Both the position numbers and the translations under genes were made by a program. Below, piece by piece: positions 10,401 to 18,150 of a stretch of 64,000 nt of DNA. The number at the start of each line of letters is the position of its first letter. Positions within the stretch are counted from its first letter, which is position 1. A model generated the notes under the pieces. The model ran no database searches and was not told where the DNA came from. It worked only from the letters and a program-made list of their open reading frames with translations. This DNA is from an uncultured Bacteroidales bacterium (GTDB taxonomy: Bacteria > Bacteroidota > Bacteroidia > Bacteroidales > Paludibacteraceae). The stretch spans positions 1-64,000 of the forward strand of contig CALUNA010000015.1 in the NCBI GenBank assembly GCA_944321895.1. Direction: 5' to 3'.

Positions 10401-13400
10401 CATTATCGCTTTCGTATGCGCCAATATCCACCGCGCAGTCCTTGATACGGTCGGTAAAGTCAACGTCGGTTTCGGGAAGGGCGAACTCTTCCGTTCCGTT
10501 ATTCAGACACAAGGTAGAACTGCTTAAACGATAATTGTTGGTACTTTGGGCATTCGCTCCTTGCTTAAAAGGATTGGTTAACCCCGTTCCCGTTCCATAA
10601 TTACACCCAGTGAACTTGTTCTGAATATCCGCTGACAAGTCTCGGTTACTTTGTATATAACAATTGGTAGCCCCGTTAAACTTGTCCACATTAACAAAAC
10701 CTAAAGCCTCATTTGCATTGCCATAGAACAGACAGTTATACAGATGTAGATTTGCAGTTCCATAATCATCGCTGAAATACTGATGCAAGCCACCCGTTCC
10801 TGGAGAATTATTATAAGCAATGGTATTGTTATAGAAAGTGGCGGCCTCGATATAAATTCCACCGCCATGGGAACCTGCATAATTATTGGTAACCAACAAG
10901 TTATATCCTGTTCCAAGAATCATGTACATGCCACCGCCATAACAGTCGTTTGGATCACTTCCAGAACAACTATTATTTAAAACGAAGCAGTTAATGACAG
11001 AACTGTTGTCACCGTCACAGTAAATGCCGCCACCGCGGTTTCGAGCTCTGGTATCGCGTGTTGTTTGATTTGTAGTACAATAGTTTGTATTTAATGTAAC
11101 GACACAATTTCTCAGTGTGACACCTCTGAACATGCGCACACCGGCTCCGCCATCACGGTTTGCAAAGTAATCCTTATAATAACCATGGCGAATGGTGAAA
11201 CCGTCCCACACGGCTCCCTCATATTCTACATATCGAGAATCAGAATTATTGTACCGATAAGTATTGGAGTAGCTGTTTTCATCAAAGCTTGCATTTGTGA
11301 TCGGATCGTAACTTGTAGTAGACTTTGTGGGTACGCAGACATCCGGCTGGAACAAAACAGGTTTCCGGTAAACGTCTGCAGGAAGACTGCTCCATCCTGA
11401 GATCGTCGGATTGTTACCGTTCCAGGTTGTTGTTGGATTCTCTCTTACCTGAAGAATCGTCTCATATTTAGTCTTCTCCAGACTTGCGGATGCCGTATTT
11501 GCAGGAACATATTGCGACAACAAGGCTTCGCGGTCATTCTCGTTGGGAGCACCCTTATTGGGGAATCCCCCGTAAACCTCCACCTTATCGCGAATCACGA
11601 AACCTTTCCAGTCGGTATAAATTCCTCCGGCCACCCAGACCTGTACGCGTTTGGTAGCAGTGGCAGCCGCGGATGCTTTTTCTACGGCATATTGAAGACC
11701 GCTTACATACTGTTCTGTTCTATTGTTTGTAATGTTAATATCATTGGTATTATAACTATTTGCCTGAAAGAAAGTCTTGCTATGATTTGAAGTTTCTCCA
11801 TAAGGACAACTATTGTTATTATAAAGTCCGGCATATTCAGGGTATGTAGTTAAGACATCCATACAGGCAGCTGCGGCATCAGGGGCATGCATGTCATAAA
11901 CATTGTTTCCCGCAATGGCATTTTCCCAGGAGGAACCGTCCTTGTTTCCTGCACCGGTTGTCGTGACATAAATTACGCTGCCGGCCTCCGGTAACAACGC
12001 CTCATACGCCCCCAAATCCGGGATACCACCAAGATCACGACTGTTAACAGTTGTAACATCTGTTGAGAGTCCTGTTGCAACTGATACTTTATTGATAATC
12101 AAATTCCCAGCATCGGTCGAACTCGTCAGCGGCCTGAACTCGGAGTAACCACCGAGATAAGTATCGAAACCAAGTGTTGCGCCTGCCTTGTTTGTCGGGT
12201 TGGCAAAGTTCACTGCACCATTTTCACCTATAGAAGCTAAAGTAGTTTGCGTATTGTTCGAGGAATTCCCCGCCGAGAACGACGAAGCATAAAGATTATT
12301 GGTGTTCTCGGGCGCTGCACCAATATTATTCACCACCGTGACATGATTCATCGTCAGCGTTTGTGCGTTAATCACCGGCTTGTCGGCAACTGTGTTCGTG
12401 TTGTTGTTCACCACGCAGTTGTTCATGGTCAACCTGGCATCACGGGCATCGATGGCGGCACCTTCTTGTGCGGTGTGGTTCTCGAAAATGCAGTTTTGCA
12501 GTTTGACGGTTGCACCGCTCTGTGCGAGCAGGCCTGCGCCGTAGGGCAGGGGAGCTTCTCCGGCGGCATAACCGTTGATGACATGGAAGCCGTCAATAAG
12601 TACCTTTGCATCTTTTGCAACCGTAATACAATGATATATGCCATCAGCAAGGTTTTTTCCTTCATAGTTCCCGTTAATGATGGAACGGTAGAGCATCGGG
12701 GCACGGGTAACGTTGTTTGTCGGGTCTGCCGGATCGCGATGGTAACCGCCGTAAATGCGCAACTCGGCACCGCTTGCTATGGTAGGAATATCGATAGTGG
12801 CGGATTTCGGGTCAAGGTCGGCAAAGGCGTATTGCGGATACAAATTGCCTTCCAGCACATGTATTTTTAGATTGAAATTGTTAGGGAGTGTAATCTTACC
12901 GTTATTGTATGTGTTTACTTCATCTCCGTTTTTTAAACCAGCAAAAAAACTGATGGCCTCGTTGAGTGAACGGTAGGCTGTTTCCCAACTACCGCCGCCG
13001 TGCGTGGGTTCTGTGCAATTAACATCAACATATAGGATAAGTGTGTCGTTTGTCCATTCTGGGGTCAATGTCGTCGCTTCTATCCGGAATGCGCCTGTGG
13101 CTGGTTTCTGTGCAAAGAGTTTGCCTTCTATGTCTATTTCCGGTTTGAGCACTATTTCGTCCGGCAGGCTGCCGAGCACCATACCTTTTGCCCGCAGGTT
13201 GGAGCCGGTCATGGGTTTCCAGAAATAGTCAATGGATGTGGTATTGGTTGTACGGTCATATAACCATGTATTTTGTACTCCAACTGTGTTTTTAAGTGCA
13301 TTGTTATCTGCCATTTGTCCACCGGTACCGGTTGAGAAATCAGGATCAAGAATTCCATCCGTCGCGTTGTTGTTGTCTTCGGACAAAGAAACCATTTCCT

Positions 13401-15864
13401 GTTGTAATGTGCTGTTCCACACGGCATTGTTTATGCCTGATGCGGCCGTATGCAGGAAACGTACTTTATCGGCAGTCGGGTTCTGGGCATACATGGGTAT
13501 GTTCTTGCCCTGAATGATGTTGTTCCAGATAACGGAATTGACTATCAGTCCGTATTCGTTGATGTACAGTCCGCCAGTCTGCGAGGCGTTCAGGTTGGTG
13601 TTGTCTGTTGCAGTCGGGCAATTGTTGTTGGTAATGGTTGTTTGCAGGACCACACCGCCCTTGTTGCAATAAACAGCTCCGTTCAGACGGCTGGTGTTGT
13701 TGGATACAACCGATGTGGAAAGAAGCAGGTACTCGGGATGGTTTTTCCCGTCGCTCCATATCCCGGTATGGTCCAAATAAACGCCTGCACCGTTGTTGGC
13801 AGAGTTGTTGCTGACCATGGAGGCCAGTACAAGCCCTCCGTTATCCACATAAATGCCTCCACCGTTTCCATCGGCGTTGTTGTTATAGACCAATGAGTTG
13901 AGCACACGGCCGCCTGCCAGATATATGCCGCCTCCATTACCTGTGGCCGTATTTTCCGTTACAATACAGTTTTCTACATAAGCATTTCCGCCGACATAAG
14001 CACCTGCGCCCTGATTGGTTAGAAATTCTGATGTTCCAATGCCACCTTGAGCAAAACCTCCGCGTATGATAACACCATTCAGCCGGGTTATTTTTTCAAA
14101 TCCTGATTTGCCTTCTGCGGGTAATGGTGCAAACCAAACCACGTGCCGCGAGTCACTTGTCAACGTCCATTTGTTGTCGGTTGTGTTCCAGCTCAGGTTA
14201 TCGTGGTTATAATATGTCGCTTCCAGAATGGTGCGGTTGTCAAGTTCCCACGGCATAACACCTCTTGTTCGCTCTTGTCTGGCTGTTTCCGTGCCGGCGA
14301 ATCCCCCGTAAACGCTGATACCATCGCGCATGCGGAAAGAGGCCGAGTAAGAGGTTCCACTAAGTACTTGTGATTGTGGCGCGTAAGTACCGGCAGCCAC
14401 CCATACTTCACCCGGCATATTCTGTGGATTGTTGTCGGCCAGGTTGTTAATCATTTGTTGCAGGTTGCCTGAGGCGTTCGCCCAGGATGTGCCATCGCCT
14501 GTGCCTCCTTGCTTCACGTAGCGGATGCGGGTACTTGCAACCGGCTGGAATTCATGTGCGCCAATGTCTATGATGCCATTGGTGCGGGTGTTGCCCGACA
14601 TGTCTTTGTCGCCGAATGTGGCGGAGATATAAATGTTGTTGTCCCCCTTGTCGATAAGCGCGGATTGTTCCGTCAAATCCCACGACCAGAGCGGGTAGGC
14701 CGTGTTTGTCCATTGGAATTCGCGGTCATAAGTGGCACGCACCGATGGGGAAGAGAAAAACGGTGAATTGCCCTCGTTGTTGTATTGGTTTATATGAATG
14801 TTATTGTCGGTATTGTCGTTTACTGCTTCATAGAATGCGGAATTCTTGAAATTCGGTTTGTTGGTCAAATAGAGTTCCGAATTTCCCCAAATAACGGTAT
14901 TATAGACATTGTAACTGGCTACGGCCTTTGTCATGTCAATGCCGCTACCACTGTTCCGCGTTACGGTGGAGTTTATGATTTTTGCATTGGCCGAAAGGCA
15001 GGCACCGCCGTTTTCGTTGTTGAAAATGGCACAATTCACTATGGTTCCCGCACCGGCCAAGTATATTCCGCCGCCGGAATTGCTTTGTGTCGTTCGTTGT
15101 CCGGCCGCATTGTTGTACACCGCGCACTGGCTGACAAGCGATTCACCGTTATTGACATTCTTTACTGCAGTGTCCACATAAATGGCACCGCCCTGGGAGG
15201 CGTAGTTGTTGTAGAAGAAGCAGCGTTCAATGCGGTAGTTGCCGCCTCCCTTGCTATTATCACCGTATATATAAATTCCACCGCCTTTCTCATCTGTGCC
15301 GTCTGCATGGCCGCCTGCAATGGTCAAACCGTTCACTACGGTGGGCCAGGTGTTGTTGTTGCTACCCGACGAGGGATCCATGTCCAGCGAGAGCACGTGC
15401 GTGGCATTGTCCGTGCGTTTCGTATTGGCAGGATATATCAGGTTGGTGTTATCTACTATATCGTTTCCATCAATATCTCCCGATAGCACCGAACGGTATT
15501 TCAACTGGTACGGTTTTCCCAAGGTCTCGCGGTCATCGATGTTTGCTTCATCTCCTTTGAACCCGCCGTAAAGTTGCACGCCGGACTTGAGGGTGAAGCC
15601 GGTAGCTGGAGCAATATACAATTGGTTGGTATTTGTGATTTGTTCAAAGCCTTGCAGCCAGATTTGGTCACCAGCTTTGGCTGCAGTCAAAGCACTTTCG
15701 AGCGTCATGGCATTTGTCCATGATAAACCATCGCCCGTACCTTGTGCTTTCGGACTGACATAGTAAATTTTGCCTTGTGCCGTCACCGCGCCTGCCAGGC
15801 AAAGCGCGAAAAACAGCAAATATAGCCTGCAAAAATGCCGTGTATGTATGTTTGTTATGTTCAT
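4426..15864 (-). CDS. Giant secreted parallel beta-helix adhesin with T9SS-like C-terminal domain, last gene of a fimbrial operon
   Basis: A single uninterrupted frame of 3812 residues. A signal peptide (residues 1 to about 30, ending AVTAQG) is followed by about eight tandem modules. Each opens with a strand such as IYYV or IIYV, then G-x-GDGxSWxxA, and holds right-handed parallel beta-helix coils rich in Asn, Thr and the GGGIY motif. Most close with DIGAYE or a variant. Modules start near residues 30, 450, 940, 1300, 1835, 2235, 2745 and 3070. A non-helical region of about 500 residues follows. The last 70 residues (IYPEGKVLVSG, AYNAAGMLIQRL, GFYLFNI, KAIVP) resemble a type A T9SS sorting domain. 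It lies 98 bp downstream of fimbrial lipoprotein genes on the same strand. By analogy with Porphyromonas gingivalis Mfa5, a T9SS-dependent minor fimbrial protein, it may be a fimbrial tip or surface adhesin. That role is inference. Confidence 0.85.
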   Translation of the reverse strand: MNITNIHTRHFCRLYLLFFALCLAGAVTAQGKIYYVSPKAQGTGDGLSWTNAMTLESALTAAKAGDQIWLQGFEQITNTNQLYIAPATGFTLKSGVQLYGGFKGDEANIDDRETLGKPYQLKYRSVLSGDIDGNDIVDNTNLIYPANTKRTDNATHVLSLDMDPSSGSNNNTWPTVVNGLTIAGGHADGTDEKGGGIYIYGDNSKGGGNYRIERCFFYNNYASQGGAIYVDTAVKNVNNGESLVSQCAVYNNAAGQRTTQSNSGGGIYLAGAGTIVNCAIFNNENGGACLSANAKIINSTVTRNSGSGIDMTKAVASYNVYNTVIWGNSELYLTNKPNFKNSAFYEAVNDNTDNNIHINQYNNEGNSPFFSSPSVRATYDREFQWTNTAYPLWSWDLTEQSALIDKGDNNIYISATFGDKDMSGNTRTNGIIDIGAHEFQPVASTRIRYVKQGGTGDGTSWANASGNLQQMINNLADNNPQNMPGEVWVAAGTYAPQSQVLSGTSYSASFRMRDGISVYGGFAGTETARQERTRGVMPWELDNRTILEATYYNHDNLSWNTTDNKWTLTSDSRHVVWFAPLPAEGKSGFEKITRLNGVIIRGGFAQGGIGTSEFLTNQGAGAYVGGNAYVENCIVTENTATGNGGGIYLAGGRVLNSLVYNNNADGNGGGIYVDNGGLVLASMVSNNSANNGAGVYLDHTGIWSDGKNHPEYLLLSTSVVSNNTSRLNGAVYCNKGGVVLQTTITNNNCPTATDNTNLNASQTGGLYINEYGLIVNSVIWNNIIQGKNIPMYAQNPTADKVRFLHTAASGINNAVWNSTLQQEMVSLSEDNNNATDGILDPDFSTGTGGQMADNNALKNTVGVQNTWLYDRTTNTTSIDYFWKPMTGSNLRAKGMVLGSLPDEIVLKPEIDIEGKLFAQKPATGAFRIEATTLTPEWTNDTLILYVDVNCTEPTHGGGSWETAYRSLNEAISFFAGLKNGDEVNTYNNGKITLPNNFNLKIHVLEGNLYPQYAFADLDPKSATIDIPTIASGAELRIYGGYHRDPADPTNNVTRAPMLYRSIINGNYEGKNLADGIYHCITVAKDAKVLIDGFHVINGYAAGEAPLPYGAGLLAQSGATVKLQNCIFENHTAQEGAAIDARDARLTMNNCVVNNNTNTVADKPVINAQTLTMNHVTVVNNIGAAPENTNNLYASSFSAGNSSNNTQTTLASIGENGAVNFANPTNKAGATLGFDTYLGGYSEFRPLTSSTDAGNLIINKVSVATGLSTDVTTVNSRDLGGIPDLGAYEALLPEAGSVIYVTTTGAGNKDGSSWENAIAGNNVYDMHAPDAAAACMDVLTTYPEYAGLYNNNSCPYGETSNHSKTFFQANSYNTNDINITNNRTEQYVSGLQYAVEKASAAATATKRVQVWVAGGIYTDWKGFVIRDKVEVYGGFPNKGAPNENDREALLSQYVPANTASASLEKTKYETILQVRENPTTTWNGNNPTISGWSSLPADVYRKPVLFQPDVCVPTKSTTSYDPITNASFDENSYSNTYRYNNSDSRYVEYEGAVWDGFTIRHGYYKDYFANRDGGAGVRMFRGVTLRNCVVTLNTNYCTTNQTTRDTRARNRGGGIYCDGDNSSVINCFVLNNSCSGSDPNDCYGGGMYMILGTGYNLLVTNNYAGSHGGGIYIEAATFYNNTIAYNNSPGTGGLHQYFSDDYGTANLHLYNCLFYGNANEALGFVNVDKFNGATNCYIQSNRDLSADIQNKFTGCNYGTGTGLTNPFKQGANAQSTNNYRLSSSTLCLNNGTEEFALPETDVDFTDRIKDCAVDIGAYESDNETNIGYKTVTEADGTNSYIYYVTQNGAGLRSGNSAGNAACAMKLQQILTAAGTTATTITDGQVYVRIAGYKDPFIYHANTLSNPNDPQSYTYVVPEGIIVEGGYTEDFVTRNPKQYKTILSAVANTAAQDVTGYHAVTFGAWPGTAALTKPAIIDGLYLQDGSATSMAGTGNPNTRGGGAIVPSGAHVRNCVVMNCEAIEGGGLYLLPGATVSGTAILENSAEEVGGGVYADNTDANNTSVTANTRAHILSCTIANNEATSSGGGLYMEDGAVMNVNTVIFGNRANSDRNVSGVVSQQFEDSKLAAVFKNTGKDSFYPFNDCFVEKQEMPSDFENTKLASDKSLYFADDYYRLKDYSLLIKHGVKNNYQTELVTSFNVAEKDMQDIDRIQTVNGAERLDAGAFAYEGGILPEKLFTRIFVSPTTNVTLPDEKNMIDYLGRSFYTSFSTLEDALGYIRSMREGGKNADTKFEILVAGGTYKPSYLRTTGAAVDHDQKLYSFVVPQGVSIYGGFDGTEMISSTAKDGSDLISIPGVTGTFTCMGDITGILNARDYSDFNQNNILEPWELANQTILSGQIDVSSTAQKAYHVVFTDKGTGTANPVVLDGLTVMNGQTDNALSVAPNIDEKGRGGGIYSNGVTYTISRCRLLNNTAVRGGAVFVRDADLNLSGCILAGNKTVAENTNTLTSRGGAAYVSGIDKAANLRAVNTLWANNESADEGGAIGTNYADGVSTAYVPEVSLMNNTFVRNRAQSNAIIYHHNGKNTITNTVMWGNEITGTNIPQTDETKTTITHSASDAVDLSKYSTTNIKLSTENMAADGPRFAKPSTVPGVAGYSANNLWNPIAISVLTDAGDGVKALDNTVRGAYEGWWTRDLDTYKNQYMLNSDGTAYFRYAGPLDDNGNEQNKPIDIGVYEYQYQLHPDIIYVATIESGKGDGSSWDNATSNLRGAIVSMANPTGGKTREKKIYIKAGEYSLSKLSAGAPYTLSMSTNDTHGISLEIRGSFNDVGMQNFSQPTIITTHTSNVNDTETLLNVETNAKPVLIEGITFINKNTNGGNGITANTATNGKLTLKNVAFRGNMANGLNINKNEGEILLVNTLFADGGTGLSGADSRTTVVNATFANNKTDYTSSTGTPAIYNSVAWKNDTQNLATYITNNPDNHNVSIDGTIANDDLEKGPNFRDPDNTDIYSRDYSLRPSVKLLNNGDENSYTTQVGIANFDDEKDLGDNKRLIDTDIDVGAYEYEAPLQQIIYVKADLTGTADGKSWDTALGDLQGAVDLAGLYAKNNSGLGYVFVHGNYHETGLLNLTLGNIKVYGSMNDERSNQATTTDIVAELLSQRKGMLEATERSSLENVTIDADGVIDGFEVTGTTTINNGVLATSIVKKDVTAGTKDGLLYNSFVEGSVSTVQAVNVTATGAITGAAGSGNNRASVIDQDTNKYVIGDYWKYQLMETDNDNLDKGTNTTTQACIDKVGHERDLIGNKRIRNTVDNGCFETWNITADAEVTNDDYPRGKSVVYVRKEKELKITTGIYQDAATAFNPGFLLLEHQAGLRGNRNHISLTNFAVEREIPAGGADLIAMPFDVNSTTSELHGLTPKRYDGSKRAKYDYKFNVDTAWTDKDIDQAGMYEGLLFDNTTGTDKKKLRFYGKSTAPYTENGADKSISLQKYNFNEPWATPGDGGNKFTHKENMSWNLFGSPYLCAMNYSDLEYGRVLYGYERNDYVTTNTMTALAGYVPAGSAVFTQSATLKDTETFSIAQPKGSKNGNPFQKSLNMAIYVDYTKTTASKATADYCSFNAVPASEASNSFDLGSDGVKWLADNGKPQIYAIRNGGRYSLLSAVNEEAETEIGLLLPEAGNYVIGIGEGSERQEYEAVILIDRLNGTTTDLLDKDYTFSASEGGTLDDRFRITFNPEANSGLHGGPVVRIYPEGKVLVSGITDGEYVSAYNAAGMLIQRLPVTENHVWFKLQQGFYLFNIHYANDMDKALKAIVP
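5850..15780 (-). repeat. Eight divergent beta-helix modules within the giant protein
   Basis: Module openings lie near nucleotides 15770, 14510, 13000, 11940, 10340, 9140, 7600 and 6640, reading down the minus strand. Each shows a strand of the type (I/V)(R/Y)YV, a GxGDGxSW-like turn, and a VWVAAGTY- or VYGGF-like coil. The fifth and sixth have degenerate openings. The seventh and eighth are shorter, with fewer GGG coils. Repeats are clear at protein level but diverged in DNA, so I see no long identical DNA copies that would promote expansion. Confidence 0.7.
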
Positions 15865-15962
15865 TATTTTTATAGTGTAATGGTTTGGTCTGAATATTTT
15901 GTTTTTCCAACTTGCCCATGTGTTTCAAGGTCTTTATGCAATTACCTTGAATATTAAATAAA

Positions 15963-17048
15963 TTAATTCGTTATAGGTATTTCCGTTATGTCGGTTGTTC
16001 CTGTTACTCCTTTGATTGTCGTATTTATTTTATACCATGTCGCTCGTTGCAATGGATTATCAAAATTCATTTTATAACCATTGTTGTTATTACCAGTGTT
16101 TTCTATAAGATTATTGTCTTTGTCTTTAGCCGTAATATCGAATGTAATACTTGGCTTGCTTACTCCATCCGGAAATGTGTAATGATACAACCTGCCGTTG
16201 CGTTGGCTGATTGCCGAGGTGTTATAGAACGTCCATGATTTGTCTTCATTTGTTATGCCCGTTGAGAGGGTGATATCAGGGAACAAACGGCCATATTCTT
16301 TTCCATTATAATTAAATCCCATCACTTTCACATCCGTATATCCGGCTTCGTATGCATCCACGGCATCCCATTGTATGTCTATTTTTGAGGCCAAACGTGT
16401 TAAAGTCATGGTTGGCATATTTACGCCGGTTCCACCTTTGGCTATGTCATAGATAGCTGGTGTCGTACCAGTACCAGTTCCTTTGTAATAACCTGTAGCC
16501 ACGCTGACAAATTTGTCGCCTTGGTTTGTGTCGCCTTTGGCATAGTTGTTTGAAATGGTCAATGCTTCAACGTCGCCTTTTGTTTTACAAGCGTTGATAG
16601 CTTGTTCCAATGTGTCAGCAGCTTGGACTCCTGTGCTGTATGTAACCCCGTAAATATAGGCTTTGCCAATTTGTACTCTCAGTATGAGTTCTTTATACTC
16701 ATCTCCGCTTGCTACCTCAACAGTATCCAATTTATCATAATCAGTCTTGCTGATATTGTTTACAATTACCTGACTGCCTGGTACAACAGGTGTAATGTTG
16801 GAATCGTCCGTGTAAACAAACAGGATACTCATTTGGTCCCAATCGGCCGTTTCCGGCACGGCGGAACCCGGGTCTCCGAAACGCGGTTGCATTGGCGCTT
16901 GCGGGCAACTGATCAGCAACCTGATGGTATCGTATGCGACGACTTGCTCCTGCAGCGCGTCTTTGGGTTGGCACGCCATCAGGGCCGCCATGCCGGTCAG
17001 GGCAAGCAGCAGGTTTTTCATGTGCCGTATGTGCAGGGTCGTTTTCAT
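15963..17048 (-). CDS. Fimbrillin-like lipoprotein (accessory or minor fimbrial subunit)
   Basis: About 361 residues with a type II signal peptide and lipobox LMAC, so it is exported and lipidated. The body is rich in beta-strand, Thr and Asn, with the spacing seen in Bacteroidales fimbrillins, including MTLTRLASKIDIQWDA in the middle. That block resembles the end of the N-terminal domain of FimA/Mfa-type subunits. The start is uncertain: ATG at 17048, only 7 bp after the upstream stop, or ATG at 17021 (MKNLLLALTG). It sits between the Mfa2-like anchor and the giant adhesin, the position of accessory subunits (Mfa3/Mfa4 type) in fimbrial operons. It could instead be an adaptor for the giant protein. 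Confidence 0.72.
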   Translation of the reverse strand: MKTTLHIRHMKNLLLALTGMAALMACQPKDALQEQVVAYDTIRLLISCPQAPMQPRFGDPGSAVPETADWDQMSILFVYTDDSNITPVVPGSQVIVNNISKTDYDKLDTVEVASGDEYKELILRVQIGKAYIYGVTYSTGVQAADTLEQAINACKTKGDVEALTISNNYAKGDTNQGDKFVSVATGYYKGTGTGTTPAIYDIAKGGTGVNMPTMTLTRLASKIDIQWDAVDAYEAGYTDVKVMGFNYNGKEYGRLFPDITLSTGITNEDKSWTFYNTSAISQRNGRLYHYTFPDGVSKPSITFDITAKDKDNNLIENTGNNNNGYKMNFDNPLQRATWYKINTTIKGVTGTTDITEIPITN

Positions 17049-17055
17049 GCCGTGT

Positions 17056-18081
17056 TTAGATTTCAATGTCATAGTTTCCGCCAGGTTTCCAGTCAAATAT
17101 AATGCTGACGCCGATAATGCTTGAATTGCTGATGATTTCGCCGCCGTTGCCCAGATATACTTTCAGCACTTTGGCTTGTCCGGCAAGCAAGGGCTCTTTT
17201 ATGTAGAGGATATTCCGAACGTATTTCCCATCAGGTGTTTGCGTGATGACTTCCATGTGCCAGATACTGCCGGCGGCGGCTTCCTCGGCCGGTGTCTGTT
17301 TGGTGCTTCCCGCGCTTTCCCGGGATGGGAAGCATACGGCATAATATGAAATCAGTCCGCCGCCTTCGGTACGGCTGTTACGCACCACATAGTTGTTGTC
17401 AAAAATGGGTTGCCGGTCAATGCAGTTTATGCCGCAAGCCACCTGGTTCGTATAGACGGAGAGAACTTTGGCTGGCGATTCCTGCGGGTCTATGACCAGT
17501 ATGGCAATGGAGTTTTGCATGTGGAGCGGCACGTAGAATGTCTGCGAGCTGACCGGGTCGATGTCCATGTGCAGGTTGCCGGTGTAGATGGCGCTTGTCT
17601 GGCTGCTTACGGTGTCGCGGGTATCGTGCACAATGTTGTATGCCGTCCATTGGTCAGCATTCCTTTTGATAAATGCCGGCTCGTCGGCCGTGTTCGCTAC
17701 TGCTATGTGTTCATACGCGCCTGCTTGCAGGTAAAGCCTTGTTGTCAGCTCGTTGGTGTTGGTCTGGAGGCTGTCGTGCTGGATGCGCAGCCCGTCGGTC
17801 GGGTCGTAGAACGACAAGTCTATGTTGCGTGCCTTGTCGCTGATGACGCCTTGCAGGTCGCGCAGCAAGGAGTCTGCCAGCACGCTTTCCAGGCCGGTGT
17901 TCAGTACTTCCTGGATGGTCAGTTTTAAATCCATTTCCAATCTGAGCTGGAAAGTGATGTTACATTCCGAATCGCAACCCGACAGGTCTTCATCGATACA
18001 GCCATGGTATGCCGGCAAACAGGCACACAACATGCCTGCAAGCATCCAACGGCGGAATTTCAGGAAACGTGGTTTGCGCAT
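17056..18081 (-). CDS. Mfa2/FimB-family fimbrial anchor lipoprotein
   Basis: About 341 residues. The signal peptide is followed by lipobox residues YHGC (Cys28) and then IDEDLSGCD, the signature beginning of the FimB/Mfa2 family. These proteins anchor the fimbrial shaft to the outer membrane and limit its length. The body has a conserved AGAYEHIAVAN block near residue 130. The open frame extends to 18123, but ATG 18081 places the positively charged n-region (MRKPRFLKFRR) directly before the hydrophobic segment. It lies 69 bp after the fimbrillin gene and 7 bp before the next lipoprotein gene, which indicates one transcript. Confidence 0.85.
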   Translation of the reverse strand: MRKPRFLKFRRWMLAGMLCACLPAYHGCIDEDLSGCDSECNITFQLRLEMDLKLTIQEVLNTGLESVLADSLLRDLQGVISDKARNIDLSFYDPTDGLRIQHDSLQTNTNELTTRLYLQAGAYEHIAVANTADEPAFIKRNADQWTAYNIVHDTRDTVSSQTSAIYTGNLHMDIDPVSSQTFYVPLHMQNSIAILVIDPQESPAKVLSVYTNQVACGINCIDRQPIFDNNYVVRNSRTEGGGLISYYAVCFPSRESAGSTKQTPAEEAAAGSIWHMEVITQTPDGKYVRNILYIKEPLLAGQAKVLKVYLGNGGEIISNSSIIGVSIIFDWKPGGNYDIEI

Positions 18082-18150
18082 ATCGGGTTGTTTTTTATAA
18101 GTTGTGGACACCAGGCCACCCAAGGCCCGGTATCCTGATATGATTTTTTT

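Noticed and set aside
13466-13759. Possible frameshift inside the giant gene, because alternative minus-strand frames open locally
   Set aside because: The main frame stays open with continuous beta-helix motifs on both sides.
4393-15571. Many plus-strand frames of 60-230 codons inside the giant gene
   Set aside because: All lie opposite one uninterrupted 3812-codon frame with a coherent repeat pattern. None has a signal peptide or domain of its own.
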